A DNA stretch of 64,000 nt from Clostridium lundense DSM 17049 (GTDB lineage: Bacteria > Bacillota > Clostridia > Clostridiales > Clostridiaceae): assembly GCF_000619945.1 (NCBI RefSeq), contig NZ_JHVC01000002.1:248001-312000 (forward strand), in the 5' to 3' direction. This document shows positions 36,834 through 44,939 of this stretch, piece by piece (position 1 is the stretch's first letter; each line of letters opens with the position of its first letter). A program made the translations under genes and the position numbers. The notes beneath the pieces are model-generated. The model was not told the origin of the DNA. It saw nothing but the letters and a program-made list of their open reading frames with translations, and did not search any database.

Positions 36834-37544
36834 TTGAATGAGGGACTGGTTGTTTGTGTTAGAGGTATAATAAGTTTTTTTACACTTCTTATTTTTACAA
36901 GAATTCTTGGAAAACAGCAATTAGGAGAAATTACACTATTTGATTATGTACTAGGAATAACTATTGGATCTTTTGCAGCATCTATTACTGTTGATTTAAG
37001 TAGCAGTGCATGGGATCATTGGGTTGGATTGCTAACATGGACTATTCTAGGTCTTTTAATGCAATTAATTTCTTTAAAATCAAGAAAAACATTTCAGTAC
37101 ATAAATGATAATCCTATAATTATTATATATGATGGTATGGTAAATGGAGATAATTTAAAAAAAATAAAGTTTACTTTCAATGAATTATTACAACAACTTA
37201 GACTTAAAGATATTTTTGATATAGATGAAGTTAAGTTTGCAATAGTTGAGAATAATGGCAAGCTTTCTGTAATTAAAAAGAAAGAATTTGAACATCTGAT
37301 GAGCAATATTAATAGTTCATTAAAAAATAGTGAATCTAATGGGGAATTGATATTTAATGGGTTAATAATTGATGATAATATGTCTAAACTTAACATTGAT
37401 CAGCAATGGCTTTTAACAGAGTTGAATAGTAGAGGATTTCATAGTCCTATAGAAGTTTTCTATGCCTTTATAGATTCATCAGGCAAATTAGAAATTTATT
37501 CCTATAAGGATAAAATTGTATGTTCAAAAGATATATTTGAATGA
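36834..37544 (+). CDS. DUF421 (YetF-like) membrane protein
   Basis: 236 aa. Three N-terminal membrane segments (about residues 5-23, 35-53, 62-80) are followed by a DUF421 soluble domain. ILGKQQLGEITLFDYVLGITIGSFAAS (about 25-51) is the family hallmark. It starts at TTG 36834, after a GGTGGTG site, in line with its paralogue at 38818, which begins MSEGLVVAIRS. YetF-type proteins are membrane proteins linked to spores in firmicutes (2Duf proteins of this group raise spore resistance); a spore role here is inference. Confidence 0.88.
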   Translation: MNEGLVVCVRGIISFFTLLIFTRILGKQQLGEITLFDYVLGITIGSFAASITVDLSSSAWDHWVGLLTWTILGLLMQLISLKSRKTFQYINDNPIIIIYDGMVNGDNLKKIKFTFNELLQQLRLKDIFDIDEVKFAIVENNGKLSVIKKKEFEHLMSNINSSLKNSESNGELIFNGLIIDDNMSKLNIDQQWLLTELNSRGFHSPIEVFYAFIDSSGKLEIYSYKDKIVCSKDIFE

Positions 37545-37724
37545 TATTTCTTATGAAGAATTTTATGAGATTAATTAAAAAATATTAGTTTTAAATTATT
37601 TAAATATGTGGTATAAAGTTATTATATACGACGATTGGAATTAATTCATTAATATTATATTTTTGTATATTTATAAATAAGTATAGCTATATTTCGGACT
37701 ATATCAAAGAATGGGGATGGAGAA

Positions 37725-38693
37725 GTGCTTAAACTTATTAATTTTTCTACTTTTGATTATGATATTAAAAGATTTAATTATAATTCTAATAAATTAATTA
37801 GTTTTTTGAATAAATACAATATTGATGGAGTAGAACTTTTAAATCCAATAGGATGGCAGGAAAAATTTATTCCTAAGAAAATAGTTAAAGGGGTACATTT
37901 AAAATATTATCCTATATGGCTAGACTTTTGGAAGAGTGATACAAAAGAGCTTTTAAAACAGTTTAAAAGCAATGATAACATAGAAAAGCTTTATGGTGGA
38001 ACTAATAGAGAAGTTATAGTAGATCAATATAAAAAAGAAATAATAGCTGCAGATAAAACAGGAGCAGAATATGTAGTTTTTCATGTGGCTCATGTACAAT
38101 TAGAACACGCATTTACATATAGTTTTACATATTCTGATAGTGAAGTTATAGAAGCCACTGTGGAATTGATAAATGAAATTTTTAAGGATTTAAATACACA
38201 TATAAAACTTTTATTTGAAAATTTATGGTGGCCTGGTCTTACCATGCTCGAGCCTGATATTATGTATAAACTATTAGAAAAAATTAATTATAAAAATAAA
38301 GGCTTTATGTTAGATACTGCTCATTTAATAAATACAAATTTTCATCTTGAGGACGAAAAGAAAGCTATAAATTATTTATTAGATAAAATTAATAATTTAG
38401 GAGAATTAAAAAATTTTATAAATGGAATACATCTCAATTATTCTTTATCAGGAAAATATGTATTAGATCAAATAAATAAATATAGAAAAGGTGGATTAGA
38501 TTTAACTGAAATAAACAATGAAGTGTATATGCATATTTGTAATATAGATAAACATCAACCTTTTAGGGACAAAGAAGTTAGGAAGATTGTTAGCTCTATT
38601 AATCCACAATATCTTATATATGAATTTTCAACTAGTTCTTTTAAGCAACTGGAAGATTATATTAAAGTTCAGGATGAGGCTTGTGGTTACTAG
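37725..38693 (+). CDS. Xylose isomerase-like TIM-barrel protein
   Basis: 322 aa. Resembles the sugar phosphate isomerase/epimerase (AP endonuclease 2) fold: YNIDGVELLNP (about 31-41) for strand 2, GAEYVVFHVAHV (about 110-121), LLFENLWWPG (about 164-173), GFMLDTAHLI (about 193-202) and the C-terminal YEFST. Glu and His residues at these strands are where the metal ligands of the family lie. GTG start 37725 follows GGAGAA. It sits between two DUF421 paralogues and has its own terminator. Substrate unknown. Confidence 0.8.
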   Translation: MLKLINFSTFDYDIKRFNYNSNKLISFLNKYNIDGVELLNPIGWQEKFIPKKIVKGVHLKYYPIWLDFWKSDTKELLKQFKSNDNIEKLYGGTNREVIVDQYKKEIIAADKTGAEYVVFHVAHVQLEHAFTYSFTYSDSEVIEATVELINEIFKDLNTHIKLLFENLWWPGLTMLEPDIMYKLLEKINYKNKGFMLDTAHLINTNFHLEDEKKAINYLLDKINNLGELKNFINGIHLNYSLSGKYVLDQINKYRKGGLDLTEINNEVYMHICNIDKHQPFRDKEVRKIVSSINPQYLIYEFSTSSFKQLEDYIKVQDEACGY

Positions 38694-38712
38694 AAGAAAT
38701 AATTAGTGAGTA

Positions 38713-38746
38713 AAATCTCTACAATGAATTGTTGTAGGGATTTTTT
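38713..38746 (+). terminator. Intrinsic terminator after the TIM-barrel gene
   Basis: AAATCTCTACAA / TTGTAGGGATTT stem (one G-U like mismatch) and TTTTTTCTTTTTT tail. Confidence 0.85.
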
Positions 38747-38817
38747 CTTTTTTAGTATAAATGTGGCATAGTTAATACAAAATAGACTTAGAATAATAAT
38801 TATTTGGAGGCATAGGG

Positions 38818-39546
38818 ATGAGCGAAGGATTAGTAGTAGCAATAAGGTCAATTATAGCCTTTTTTTCTCTATTTATATTTGCAAGAATTTTAGGTAAACA
38901 GCAAATAAGTCAGCTTACGTTCTTTGATTATGTATTAGGCATTACAATTGGTTCTATTGCTGCAACATTAACAACGGATTTGTCTAGTAGAGCATGGCCT
39001 CATTGGATAGGCCTATTCACATGGGCAATACTTGGTTACTTGATGGAATGGATAGCTATGAAATGGAGGTATGTTGGAAAATATATAGATGGTGAACCTA
39101 CAATAATAATTTTCAAGGGTAAGATATTGGAAAATGAATTAAAAAAAGTTAGATATAGAATATCAGATATATTGGAACTTTTAAGAAATAAGGATGTTTT
39201 TGATTTGAATGAAGTAGAATATGCAATAATAGAGCCCAATGGACAGATATCGGTGTTAAAAAAAGCAGAATATCAACCACTTACTCCTAAGGATATGAAT
39301 ATAGCTCCATCAGGCGTAGGTATTGGCACTGAACTAATTTATGATGGTATGATTTTTGATTTGAATCTAAAACAACTTAATAAAGATAGGAAATGGCTTA
39401 TGAAGGAGTTAAAGAAACAAGGAATAAAACATCCTTCGGAAGTATTTTTAGCTACTTTAGATGGTTCGGGTAATTTTTATGTAGATAAATATAATGACTG
39501 CATTAATAATTTGTTAGATATTGGTGACTATAATGGACCATTTTAA
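38818..39546 (+). CDS. DUF421 (YetF-like) membrane protein, paralogue
   Basis: 242 aa. Same plan as the 36834 protein, with three N-terminal membrane segments and ILGKQQISQLTFFDYVLGITIGSIAATLTTDLSSRAWPHW. The two proteins are similar along their length, so a local duplication is likely. GGAGG precedes the ATG. It is followed 25 bp later by a DUF4363 protein, a pairing common in clostridia and thought to be connected with sporulation. Confidence 0.9.
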   Translation: MSEGLVVAIRSIIAFFSLFIFARILGKQQISQLTFFDYVLGITIGSIAATLTTDLSSRAWPHWIGLFTWAILGYLMEWIAMKWRYVGKYIDGEPTIIIFKGKILENELKKVRYRISDILELLRNKDVFDLNEVEYAIIEPNGQISVLKKAEYQPLTPKDMNIAPSGVGIGTELIYDGMIFDLNLKQLNKDRKWLMKELKKQGIKHPSEVFLATLDGSGNFYVDKYNDCINNLLDIGDYNGPF

Positions 39547-39571
39547 GTAGTTTATTTATGGAGGTAATAGT

Positions 39572-39937
39572 ATGAGAAAATTTTTGGTTGTATCTATTCC
39601 AATTGTAACTTTAGTTTTTTTTATATTGGTTATGCTTAGTGGAAATTATTTAAAGCGTCCCATAGGTAATGATGATAATGTGCCAAAATCAATTGAAGTA
39701 GTTATTCAGGATGTAAGTAATGAAAATTGGCAAGAAGCTTACAAAAATACAGAAAAGTTAAGTAGTGCTTGGAAAAAGGTAATTAAAAGAGTACAATTTA
39801 GTTCAGAAAGAGATGAAATAAATGCATTAAGTACAAGTATAGCACGTATTAAAGGGGCTATTTCAGCACAGGATAAGTCTGCAGCATTAATAGAGTTAAA
39901 TGCAGCTTATGAACATTATAATGGACTAGGAAGGTAA
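39572..39937 (+). CDS. DUF4363-family membrane-anchored small protein
   Basis: 121 aa. A single N-terminal hydrophobic segment (FLVVSIPIVTLVFFILVMLSG, about 4-24) is followed by a short helical domain (ENWQEAYKNTEKLSSAWKKVIKRVQFSSERDEINALSTS) typical of DUF4363, whose members are small and lie next to DUF421 genes. GGAGG is 9 nt before the ATG. It is presumably co-transcribed with the DUF421 gene. Confidence 0.82.
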   Translation: MRKFLVVSIPIVTLVFFILVMLSGNYLKRPIGNDDNVPKSIEVVIQDVSNENWQEAYKNTEKLSSAWKKVIKRVQFSSERDEINALSTSIARIKGAISAQDKSAALIELNAAYEHYNGLGR

Positions 39938-39988
39938 TGTTTATTACCATAAGATTATGAATTGTCAATGATATATTTTCATAAAATA

Positions 39989-40017
39989 AGCTCTATGTTA
40001 ACTATGCACATAGAGCT
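39989..40017. terminator. Hairpin between converging genes
   Basis: AGCTCTATG and CATAGAGCT arms with an inner TGTTAACTATGCA loop. Related by its CTCTATG stem to the hairpins at 1571, 33756 and 36726, but more distant. Confidence 0.6.
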
Positions 40018-40066
40018 GCTTTGTTTAAGATTTATTATGAATATATGAATAAAGATTATGAAGCAA

Positions 40067-40543
40067 TTATTTTATAAAAATGTCTTCAATTCTAATGGGA
40101 TAGCTTCCTTCTGGAGATTGGACTATAACCTGATCTCCAATTCTATGTTTATAAATAGCTCGCCCCAAAGGAGATTCTATACTTATGGCGTTATTAATGG
40201 GGTCTGCTTCTACGGTAGTAACTATTTCAAATTTATCAATCTCATCTTCATCTAGAAATTTTATAGAAACTATTTTTCCAATGCCAACTTCATCTTGAGA
40301 TGTGGTATCTTCTATAATTTTAGCAGTTTTAATCATTCTTTCGAGATAGCGAATTCTACTTTCATTTTGAGCCCTATCCCTTTTGGCTGATTTATACTCA
40401 AAGTTTTCACTTAGGTCCCCATGAGCACGTGCTTCTTTAAGATCTCCATTTATTTTACGCCTTACTACCACCTTGCGATATTCTATTTCTTCTTTAAGTT
40501 TATTTATGGCCTCAATTGTTAGGTAGTTGTACAATTTTATCAT
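40067..40543 (-). CDS. GreA/GreB-family transcription elongation factor
   Basis: 158 aa, normal Gre size. The N-terminal coiled coil (about residues 10-75) carries the tip region LKEARAHGDLSENFEYKSAKRDRAQ (about 36-60), with the acidic D and E residues that reach the polymerase active site; the C-terminal half is FKBP-like (SPLGRAIYKHRIGDQVIVQSPEG). It helps stalled RNA polymerase cleave its transcript. Because genomes usually keep greA beside lysS/dus, this isolated gene may be a second copy. Its RBS is weak (AGAGAGA). Confidence 0.88.
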   Translation of the reverse strand: MIKLYNYLTIEAINKLKEEIEYRKVVVRRKINGDLKEARAHGDLSENFEYKSAKRDRAQNESRIRYLERMIKTAKIIEDTTSQDEVGIGKIVSIKFLDEDEIDKFEIVTTVEADPINNAISIESPLGRAIYKHRIGDQVIVQSPEGSYPIRIEDIFIK

Positions 40544-40837
40544 TCTCTCTTTCTACAGATATATCATATATACTATGATAACACTTATAAAAATATATTT
40601 CCATATATATGAATTATTACAATTTAATTTATACTTATCCTAATTATAGAAGTAAGCAATCTATAGTATATAATATTCTAATTTAAATATGCTTAATGTT
40701 TAGAAAAATGGTAATAATATAAATGAAAATAGTTAGAAACACCATATAGGAAAATTTGGTAAAAATTAATGTTTTCCATATTGGTATTTGGTACTATTTA
40801 ATTTTTGAATAAACTTTTGGAAAGGAGAAATGTTACA
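40544..40837. other. Intergenic region before the zinc-ribbon gene
   Basis: About 290 bp of very AT-rich DNA between divergent genes. A long imperfect hairpin, CCATATAGGAAAA with TTTTCCATATTGG (about 40740-40785), is the only structure noticed. It lies in the probable 5' UTR of the zinc-ribbon gene. No riboswitch was recognised. Confidence 0.4.
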
Positions 40838-41005
40838 ATGCCCGATAAAAATATAATTTGCAAGGATTGTAATAAGGAATTTGTATTTACTGAAGGAGAG
40901 CAGGCTTTTTATAAGGAAAAGGGGTTTGAAAATGAGCCACAAAGATGTCCAGAATGTAGAAAAGCCAAAAAACAGCAAAATAATAATAGAGGCTTTAGAA
41001 GATAA
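40838..41005 (+). CDS. 55-aa zinc-ribbon protein (zf-trcl type), copy 1
   Basis: 55 aa: MPDKNIICKDCNKEFVFTEG with two CxxC pairs (CKDC at about residues 8-11 and CPEC at about 37-40) and an RxxRxAxxxN-type basic tail ending NNRGFRR. It matches the probable zinc-binding domain family. AAAGGAG is 10 nt before ATG 40838. A nearly identical protein is encoded at 52227. Probably binds zinc and RNA or protein; unknown role. A hairpin terminator follows. Confidence 0.9.
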   Translation: MPDKNIICKDCNKEFVFTEGEQAFYKEKGFENEPQRCPECRKAKKQQNNNRGFRR

Positions 41006-41018
41006 TTCAGTAAGTAGT

Positions 41019-41050
41019 AATCCTATAGGAAGTAATTCCTATAGGATTTT
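41019..41050 (+). terminator. Intrinsic terminator after zinc-ribbon copy 1
   Basis: Perfect 13-bp stem AATCCTATAGGAA / TTCCTATAGGATT with GTAA loop, then TTATC. Confidence 0.8.
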
Positions 41051-41054
41051 ATCT

Positions 41055-41612
41055 TTAATAGCCGTAACTTTTATTAGAATGGATATTTGAATATTTGCGT
41101 TCTGCACGGAAGAGCATACCTTCCATAATATCCTTATATCTTTGAGATACTTGAGGGCATACTGTAAGTATACTATCTATAACATAATCTATATTACTAT
41201 CGTTTACTTTTTTTACATTAATATTTTGAATATCTTCATTATCTTCATCACAAATTGTAGTTTCCTCATTCAAGGAATTGTATATAGTACTTACAATAGG
41301 TGATTGCATAATTTCATCACTTTCTACACAATTTTGTGAAAAGTACAATTCTCCATCAATAACCACAAATTGCCCATAAACATATTCCTTTTTACATGTG
41401 CCTACCTCCCCCTGTGAATTACAGGGACAATCGTATTTTGTATGCTCTACATGTTTTATGTCAACTATATAATTAACCTCTTTTCTCGTTAAAACACACC
41501 TTACCTCAAGATCTAGCAATCTTTTCTTTATGTGCTCCGAGAAATCTTCTCCTAATTCTGAAATAAAGCGCTTCATCGATATTGTTTTTTGCATCCTATA
41601 ATTTTTTTTCAA
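41055..41612 (-). CDS. Hypothetical protein with a small Cys cluster
   Basis: 185 aa, not recognised. A mid-region YDCPCNSQGEVGTCKKEY (about 80-97) gives CxC and a third cysteine, with another at about 114 (QNCVES), so metal binding is possible. The end is helical and basic. The start is TTG 41612 with AAAGGAG 9 nt upstream, in-frame methionines 7 and 13 being alternatives. The gene converges with the zinc-ribbon gene. Confidence 0.7.
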   Translation of the reverse strand: MKKNYRMQKTISMKRFISELGEDFSEHIKKRLLDLEVRCVLTRKEVNYIVDIKHVEHTKYDCPCNSQGEVGTCKKEYVYGQFVVIDGELYFSQNCVESDEIMQSPIVSTIYNSLNEETTICDEDNEDIQNINVKKVNDSNIDYVIDSILTVCPQVSQRYKDIMEGMLFRAERKYSNIHSNKSYGY

Positions 41613-41800
41613 TGTATTATTCTCCTTTTCTTATAATATTTTTGTATGAAAATTCACAAAGTTTGCATTGAATGAATTGTTATAAATGTAGTTTTGAAGA
41701 TTAATATAAGACAAAAACCACCTTTATAAAGATGGTCACATTTGATGTATATATTAAGATTCGTAATGTATTTATTATTAAATAAAAATATAATTATATT

Positions 41801-41892
41801 TGCTATGTTTTCGGCTTGAAGATATTTATATTTCTTTTCTACATCGAACTGAACTTTTGCACCCTTCTCAAGATTCTTTTGAAATTTTTATA
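41801..41892 (-). pseudogene. Remnant of a cold-shock protein gene (C-terminal part)
   Basis: Reading minus strand from about 41892 to 41801 gives KNLEKGAKVQFDVEKKYKYL then QAENI, which aligns with the end of CspA (KDLHEGQQVTFDVVEREKGL then QAINV in the gene at 47311). About 12 of 25 positions match, including the FDV and LQA.N core. Upstream in the same frame there is a stop, and the RNA-binding N-terminal half (KWFNxxKGYGFI) is missing. Confidence 0.6.
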
Positions 41893-41947
41893 CCTATACT
41901 ATTAGTATATCACTATAATCAAAAATTAACAAAAAACTTTTATTTTT

Positions 41948-41961
41948 GTAACAATTGTTAC
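41948..41961. promoter_or_regulatory. Palindrome GTAACAATTGTTAC upstream of hcp
   Basis: Perfect 14-bp dyad about 100 bp before hcp. It fits the GTAAC-N4-GTTAC pattern proposed for HcpR (CRP/FNR family) in clostridia, a regulator of nitrosative-stress genes. The pattern is from memory and a regulator gene is not in the window. Confidence 0.5.
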
Positions 41962-42060
41962 CGATTAAAGTGGATTAAATAAGTATAATTTAAAATGTAA
42001 ACAGGAGATAAATATAAAATTAACTTATATAAAATATTAAATTTTTAGGAGGAATGAATA

Positions 42061-43773
42061 ATGAGTATGTTTTGTTATCAATGTCAAGAAGCTGCAGGAT
42101 GCAAGGGTTGTACAATAAAAGGAGTTTGTGGTAAGACTGAAGATTTAGCAAAAGCACAAGATTTATTGATATATATATTAAAAGGAATATCAGTGTATAG
42201 TGTCAAAGGAAGAGAAGTTGGTTTAATTAATAAAGAAGTAGATAAATTTATAACAGAAAGTTTATTTGCTACTATAACTAATGCTAACTTTGATAGAAAT
42301 GTATTTATAGAAAGAATTAAAAAAGGATTAATATTAAGAGAAGAACTAAAGAAACAAGTTATTAAGGCAGGAGCAGATTTAGGAAATTCAAATTCAAATG
42401 AAAATTGGTTAAATAAGATGCTTTCATTTGTAGGATTAAAGAGAGAAGAAGAGGCTAAGCTTCCAGATGCAGCTACTTGGTTTGCAGATAATGCAGAAGA
42501 ATTAAATAAAAAGGCAGAAACAGTTGGAGTATTATCAACAGAAGATGAGGATATAAGGTCATTAAGAGAACTTATAATATATGGAGTAAAGGGTTTAGCA
42601 GCTTATGTTAAACATGCAAATCATTTAGGATATGAGGATAAGGAAATAAGTGGGTTTATGCATAAAGCATTAGCGGCTACATTAGATGACACTTTAACAG
42701 TTAATGATTTAGTAGCATTAACATTAGAAACTGGTAAGTATGGTGTAGATGGTATGGCACTTTTAGATAAGGCTAATACAGAAAGCTATGGGCATCCAGA
42801 ATTAACAAAGGTTAATATAGGTGTTAGAAATAATCCAGGTATATTAATAAGTGGACATGATTTAAGAGATTTAGAACAATTATTAAAACAAACAGAAGGA
42901 ACAGGAATAGATGTATACACACATAGTGAAATGCTTCCTGCTCATTACTACCCAGCATTTAAGAAATATTCACATTTTGCAGGTAACTATGGAAATGCAT
43001 GGTGGAAGCAAACGGAGGAATTTGAAAAGTTTAATGGCCCAATTCTTATGACAACAAATTGTTTAGTGCCACCAAAAGATTCATATAAAGATAGAGTTTA
43101 CACAACAGGGGTTGTAGGATTTGATGGAGTAAAGCATATAAATGGAAATAATAAAGGAGAAAAGGATTTTACAGTTATAATCGAACATGCTAAAAAATGT
43201 GCAGCTCCAATTGAATTAGAAAAAGGAGAAATAGTTGGCGGATTTGCACACAATCAAGTATTTGCATTAGCGGATAAGGTTGTTGAAGCAGTAAAGAGTG
43301 GAGCAATAAAGAAATTCTTTGTTATGGCGGGATGTGATGGACGAGCAAAGAGCAGAAATTACTACACAGAGTTTGCTGAAAAACTTCCAAAAGATACAGT
43401 TATTTTAACAGCAGGATGTGCTAAGTATAAATATAATAAATTAAATTTAGGTGATATTGGAGGAATTCCAAGAGTGCTTGATGCGGGACAATGTAATGAT
43501 TCATATTCATTAGCGCTTATAGCATTAAAGTTAAAAGAAGTATTTGAATTAGAAGATATAAATGAATTGCCAATAGCTTATAATATAGCTTGGTATGAGC
43601 AAAAAGCTGTAATAGTATTGCTTGCATTATTACACTTAGGAGTTAAAAATATTCATCTAGGACCAACATTACCAGCATTTTTATCTCCAAATGTAGCTAA
43701 AGTTTTAGTAGATAACTTTGGTATAGGCGGAATAACAAATGTAGATGATGATATTAAAATGTTCTTAGGATAA
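42061..43773 (+). CDS. hcp: Hydroxylamine reductase (hybrid cluster protein)
   Basis: 570 aa, matching prismane-type Hcp. The N-terminus SMFCYQCQEAAGCKGCTIKGVCGK supplies the first cysteines (C5, C8, C17, C23). The hybrid cluster ligand region follows in IDVYTHSEMLPAHYYPAF (H and E), TNCLVPP (C), GCDGRAKSRNYYTEF, TAGCAKYKYNK and DAGQCNDSYS. It reduces hydroxylamine or, physiologically, nitric oxide, in the cytoplasm, and protects from nitrosative stress. AGGAGGAA is 7 nt before the ATG. Upstream lies an HcpR-like palindrome; downstream an unusual structured 3' region. No NADH-dependent reductase hcr is adjacent. Confidence 0.96.
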   Translation: MSMFCYQCQEAAGCKGCTIKGVCGKTEDLAKAQDLLIYILKGISVYSVKGREVGLINKEVDKFITESLFATITNANFDRNVFIERIKKGLILREELKKQVIKAGADLGNSNSNENWLNKMLSFVGLKREEEAKLPDAATWFADNAEELNKKAETVGVLSTEDEDIRSLRELIIYGVKGLAAYVKHANHLGYEDKEISGFMHKALAATLDDTLTVNDLVALTLETGKYGVDGMALLDKANTESYGHPELTKVNIGVRNNPGILISGHDLRDLEQLLKQTEGTGIDVYTHSEMLPAHYYPAFKKYSHFAGNYGNAWWKQTEEFEKFNGPILMTTNCLVPPKDSYKDRVYTTGVVGFDGVKHINGNNKGEKDFTVIIEHAKKCAAPIELEKGEIVGGFAHNQVFALADKVVEAVKSGAIKKFFVMAGCDGRAKSRNYYTEFAEKLPKDTVILTAGCAKYKYNKLNLGDIGGIPRVLDAGQCNDSYSLALIALKLKEVFELEDINELPIAYNIAWYEQKAVIVLLALLHLGVKNIHLGPTLPAFLSPNVAKVLVDNFGIGGITNVDDDIKMFLG

Positions 43774-43779
43774 ACAGAA

Positions 43780-43903
43780 TTCTAAGCTTCAGAGGGAGTT
43801 TTTACTCCCTCTGAAGCTTAGAAATCGTTATCCAGGGACGTAGCCGCTCTTTACTTCCACTTTGAAGAAGATGGGAGTATTAGAGCGGGTAGTCATCGGA
43901 TAA
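43780..43903 (+). ncRNA. Multi-stem structured RNA in the hcp 3' region
   Basis: First, a 20-bp perfect hairpin (43780-43799 with 43804-43823, loop TTTT) starting TTCTAAGCTTCAG. Then a second unit: outer pairs TTATCC (43828) with GGATAA (43898), GAC (43837) with GTC (43892), then CCGCTCT (43844) with AGAGCGG (43882), with GTAG-type internal loops on both sides. The apex may pair through CTTCC and GGGAG. No T run follows, and a separate terminator lies 7 bp further. Not a class I can name. Confidence 0.55.
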
Positions 43904-43909
43904 ATAATT

Positions 43910-43953
43910 AAAAGTGCTGTTTCAAAATTTTATTTTGGAACAGCACTTTTGTT
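43910..43953 (+). terminator. Intrinsic terminator after the hcp structured region
   Basis: AAAAGTGCTGTT and AACAGCACTTTT arms with CAAAAT/ATTTTG inner pairing and a T-rich tail. It can also serve the convergent small ORF at 43965. Confidence 0.9.
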
Positions 43954-43964
43954 ATTGAAATAGC

Positions 43965-44108
43965 TTAATTTTTATTTCTAGTTCCATTTTCAGCATATTG
44001 TTTACTGGAATTTCCTCTATTCATATAACCGTTTTTAGCGTTTCTACTATTATTAGTTGAAGACTCTGCAGCTTGATTTATGGTTTTCATAGTTTTTTTA
44101 ACTGACAT
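43965..44108 (-). CDS. 47-aa Asn-rich small protein
   Basis: Open frame of 48 codons from ATG at 44108 to a TAA at 43965, with a strong AGGAGGA 8 nt before the start. The product begins MSVKKTMKTINQAAESSTNN, then SRNAKNGYMNRGNSSKQY and AENGTRNKN. It is basic, hydrophilic and Asn/Ser-rich, with no membrane or metal motif. I recognise no family. Spore-associated small proteins are similar in size and composition, but that is a guess. Confidence 0.6.
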   Translation of the reverse strand: MSVKKTMKTINQAAESSTNNSRNAKNGYMNRGNSSKQYAENGTRNKN

Positions 44109-44354
44109 AAATATTCCTCCTAGATTTTAATTCTAATAGAATTTCTATATTATTATTCCGTATATAAGATTTATTTATTCCTAGGATATTATCTTTAACA
44201 TTGCTTGCTACGGCATTACCAAGAATTTCTTCATATTATTAGATATTAAAATAAAATGGAAATTAAATATTTAATTTCATAAGAATATAAAACTAAATTG
44301 TGCAGAGTATATGTTATATAAAGAAAATTTTATGGCATGGAGCAGAAAAGTGAT

Positions 44355-44885
44355 ATGAGAATAGGATTAGTAAGACATTTTAAAGTAAATTTAAAGAGAA
44401 AAAGTTTTATGACTTCAGAGGAGTATAATCAATATAGTGCTGAATATGATATAGCAGAGGTTTTAGAAAATGAGATTGTTATAGATAAAGAATGGGATAA
44501 ATGCTATTGTAGTAGTTTGCCAAGAGCTGCTTATACAGCAAAAACCATATATCACGGACCAATTATTAAAACAGATAAATTAAGAGAAATCTCTGCAGCA
44601 GCTTGGATAAAAACTAATATACCATTACCATATCAACTTTGGTCACTATTAAATAGGGTAGCATGGATTAGAAATAGTATCTCTCAACCAGAGGGAAGAA
44701 GGGCTAGTTTGAAGAGAATTAATGAAATTGTTGATGAAATATTAAAACAAGAAGATAAAAATATACTTATTGTAAGCCATGCTGGTACAATGTATGAAAT
44801 AAGAAAGATACTTATTAAAAAAGGATTTGAAGGAGAGTGGTTTTTAAAGCCTAAGAATGGAAGACTATATATTTTAAAAAGATAA
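44355..44885 (+). CDS. Histidine phosphatase-superfamily protein
   Basis: 176 aa. MRIGLVRHFKVN at the start holds the catalytic RH motif (about residues 7-8), and IVSHAGTMYEIRKIL (about residue 143) holds the second catalytic histidine. SSLPRAAYTAKTI matches the usual arginine of the phosphate pocket. The ATG at 44355 gives the family's usual N-terminus and has a GGAG further upstream; a start at 44337 is possible. It dephosphorylates a small molecule or protein; the substrate is open. It has no co-directional partner. Confidence 0.85.
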   Translation: MRIGLVRHFKVNLKRKSFMTSEEYNQYSAEYDIAEVLENEIVIDKEWDKCYCSSLPRAAYTAKTIYHGPIIKTDKLREISAAAWIKTNIPLPYQLWSLLNRVAWIRNSISQPEGRRASLKRINEIVDEILKQEDKNILIVSHAGTMYEIRKILIKKGFEGEWFLKPKNGRLYILKR

Positions 44886-44906
44886 AAATTATAAATAACT
44901 AAAATA

Positions 44907-44939
44907 TAAGTAAAAGTGAGAATCACTCACTTTTACTTA
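44907..44939. terminator. Bidirectional terminator between converging genes
   Basis: 14-bp stem TAAGTAAAAGTGAG / CTCACTTTTACTTA with an AATCA loop, shared by the histidine phosphatase and CDF genes. Confidence 0.8.

Larger units (their letters stand above)
41613..42060. other. Intergenic region before hcp
   Basis: About 450 bp containing a cold-shock gene remnant on the minus strand (41801-41900), a GTAAC-type palindrome at 41948-41961 and the hcp leader with GGAGGAAT RBS. A plus-strand open frame at 41800-41982 has no RBS and is explained by the remnant on the opposite strand. Confidence 0.6.

Noticed and set aside
41800..41982. Plus-strand 60-aa frame before hcp
   Set aside because: No RBS; the opposite strand encodes a cold-shock protein remnant that accounts for the open frame.
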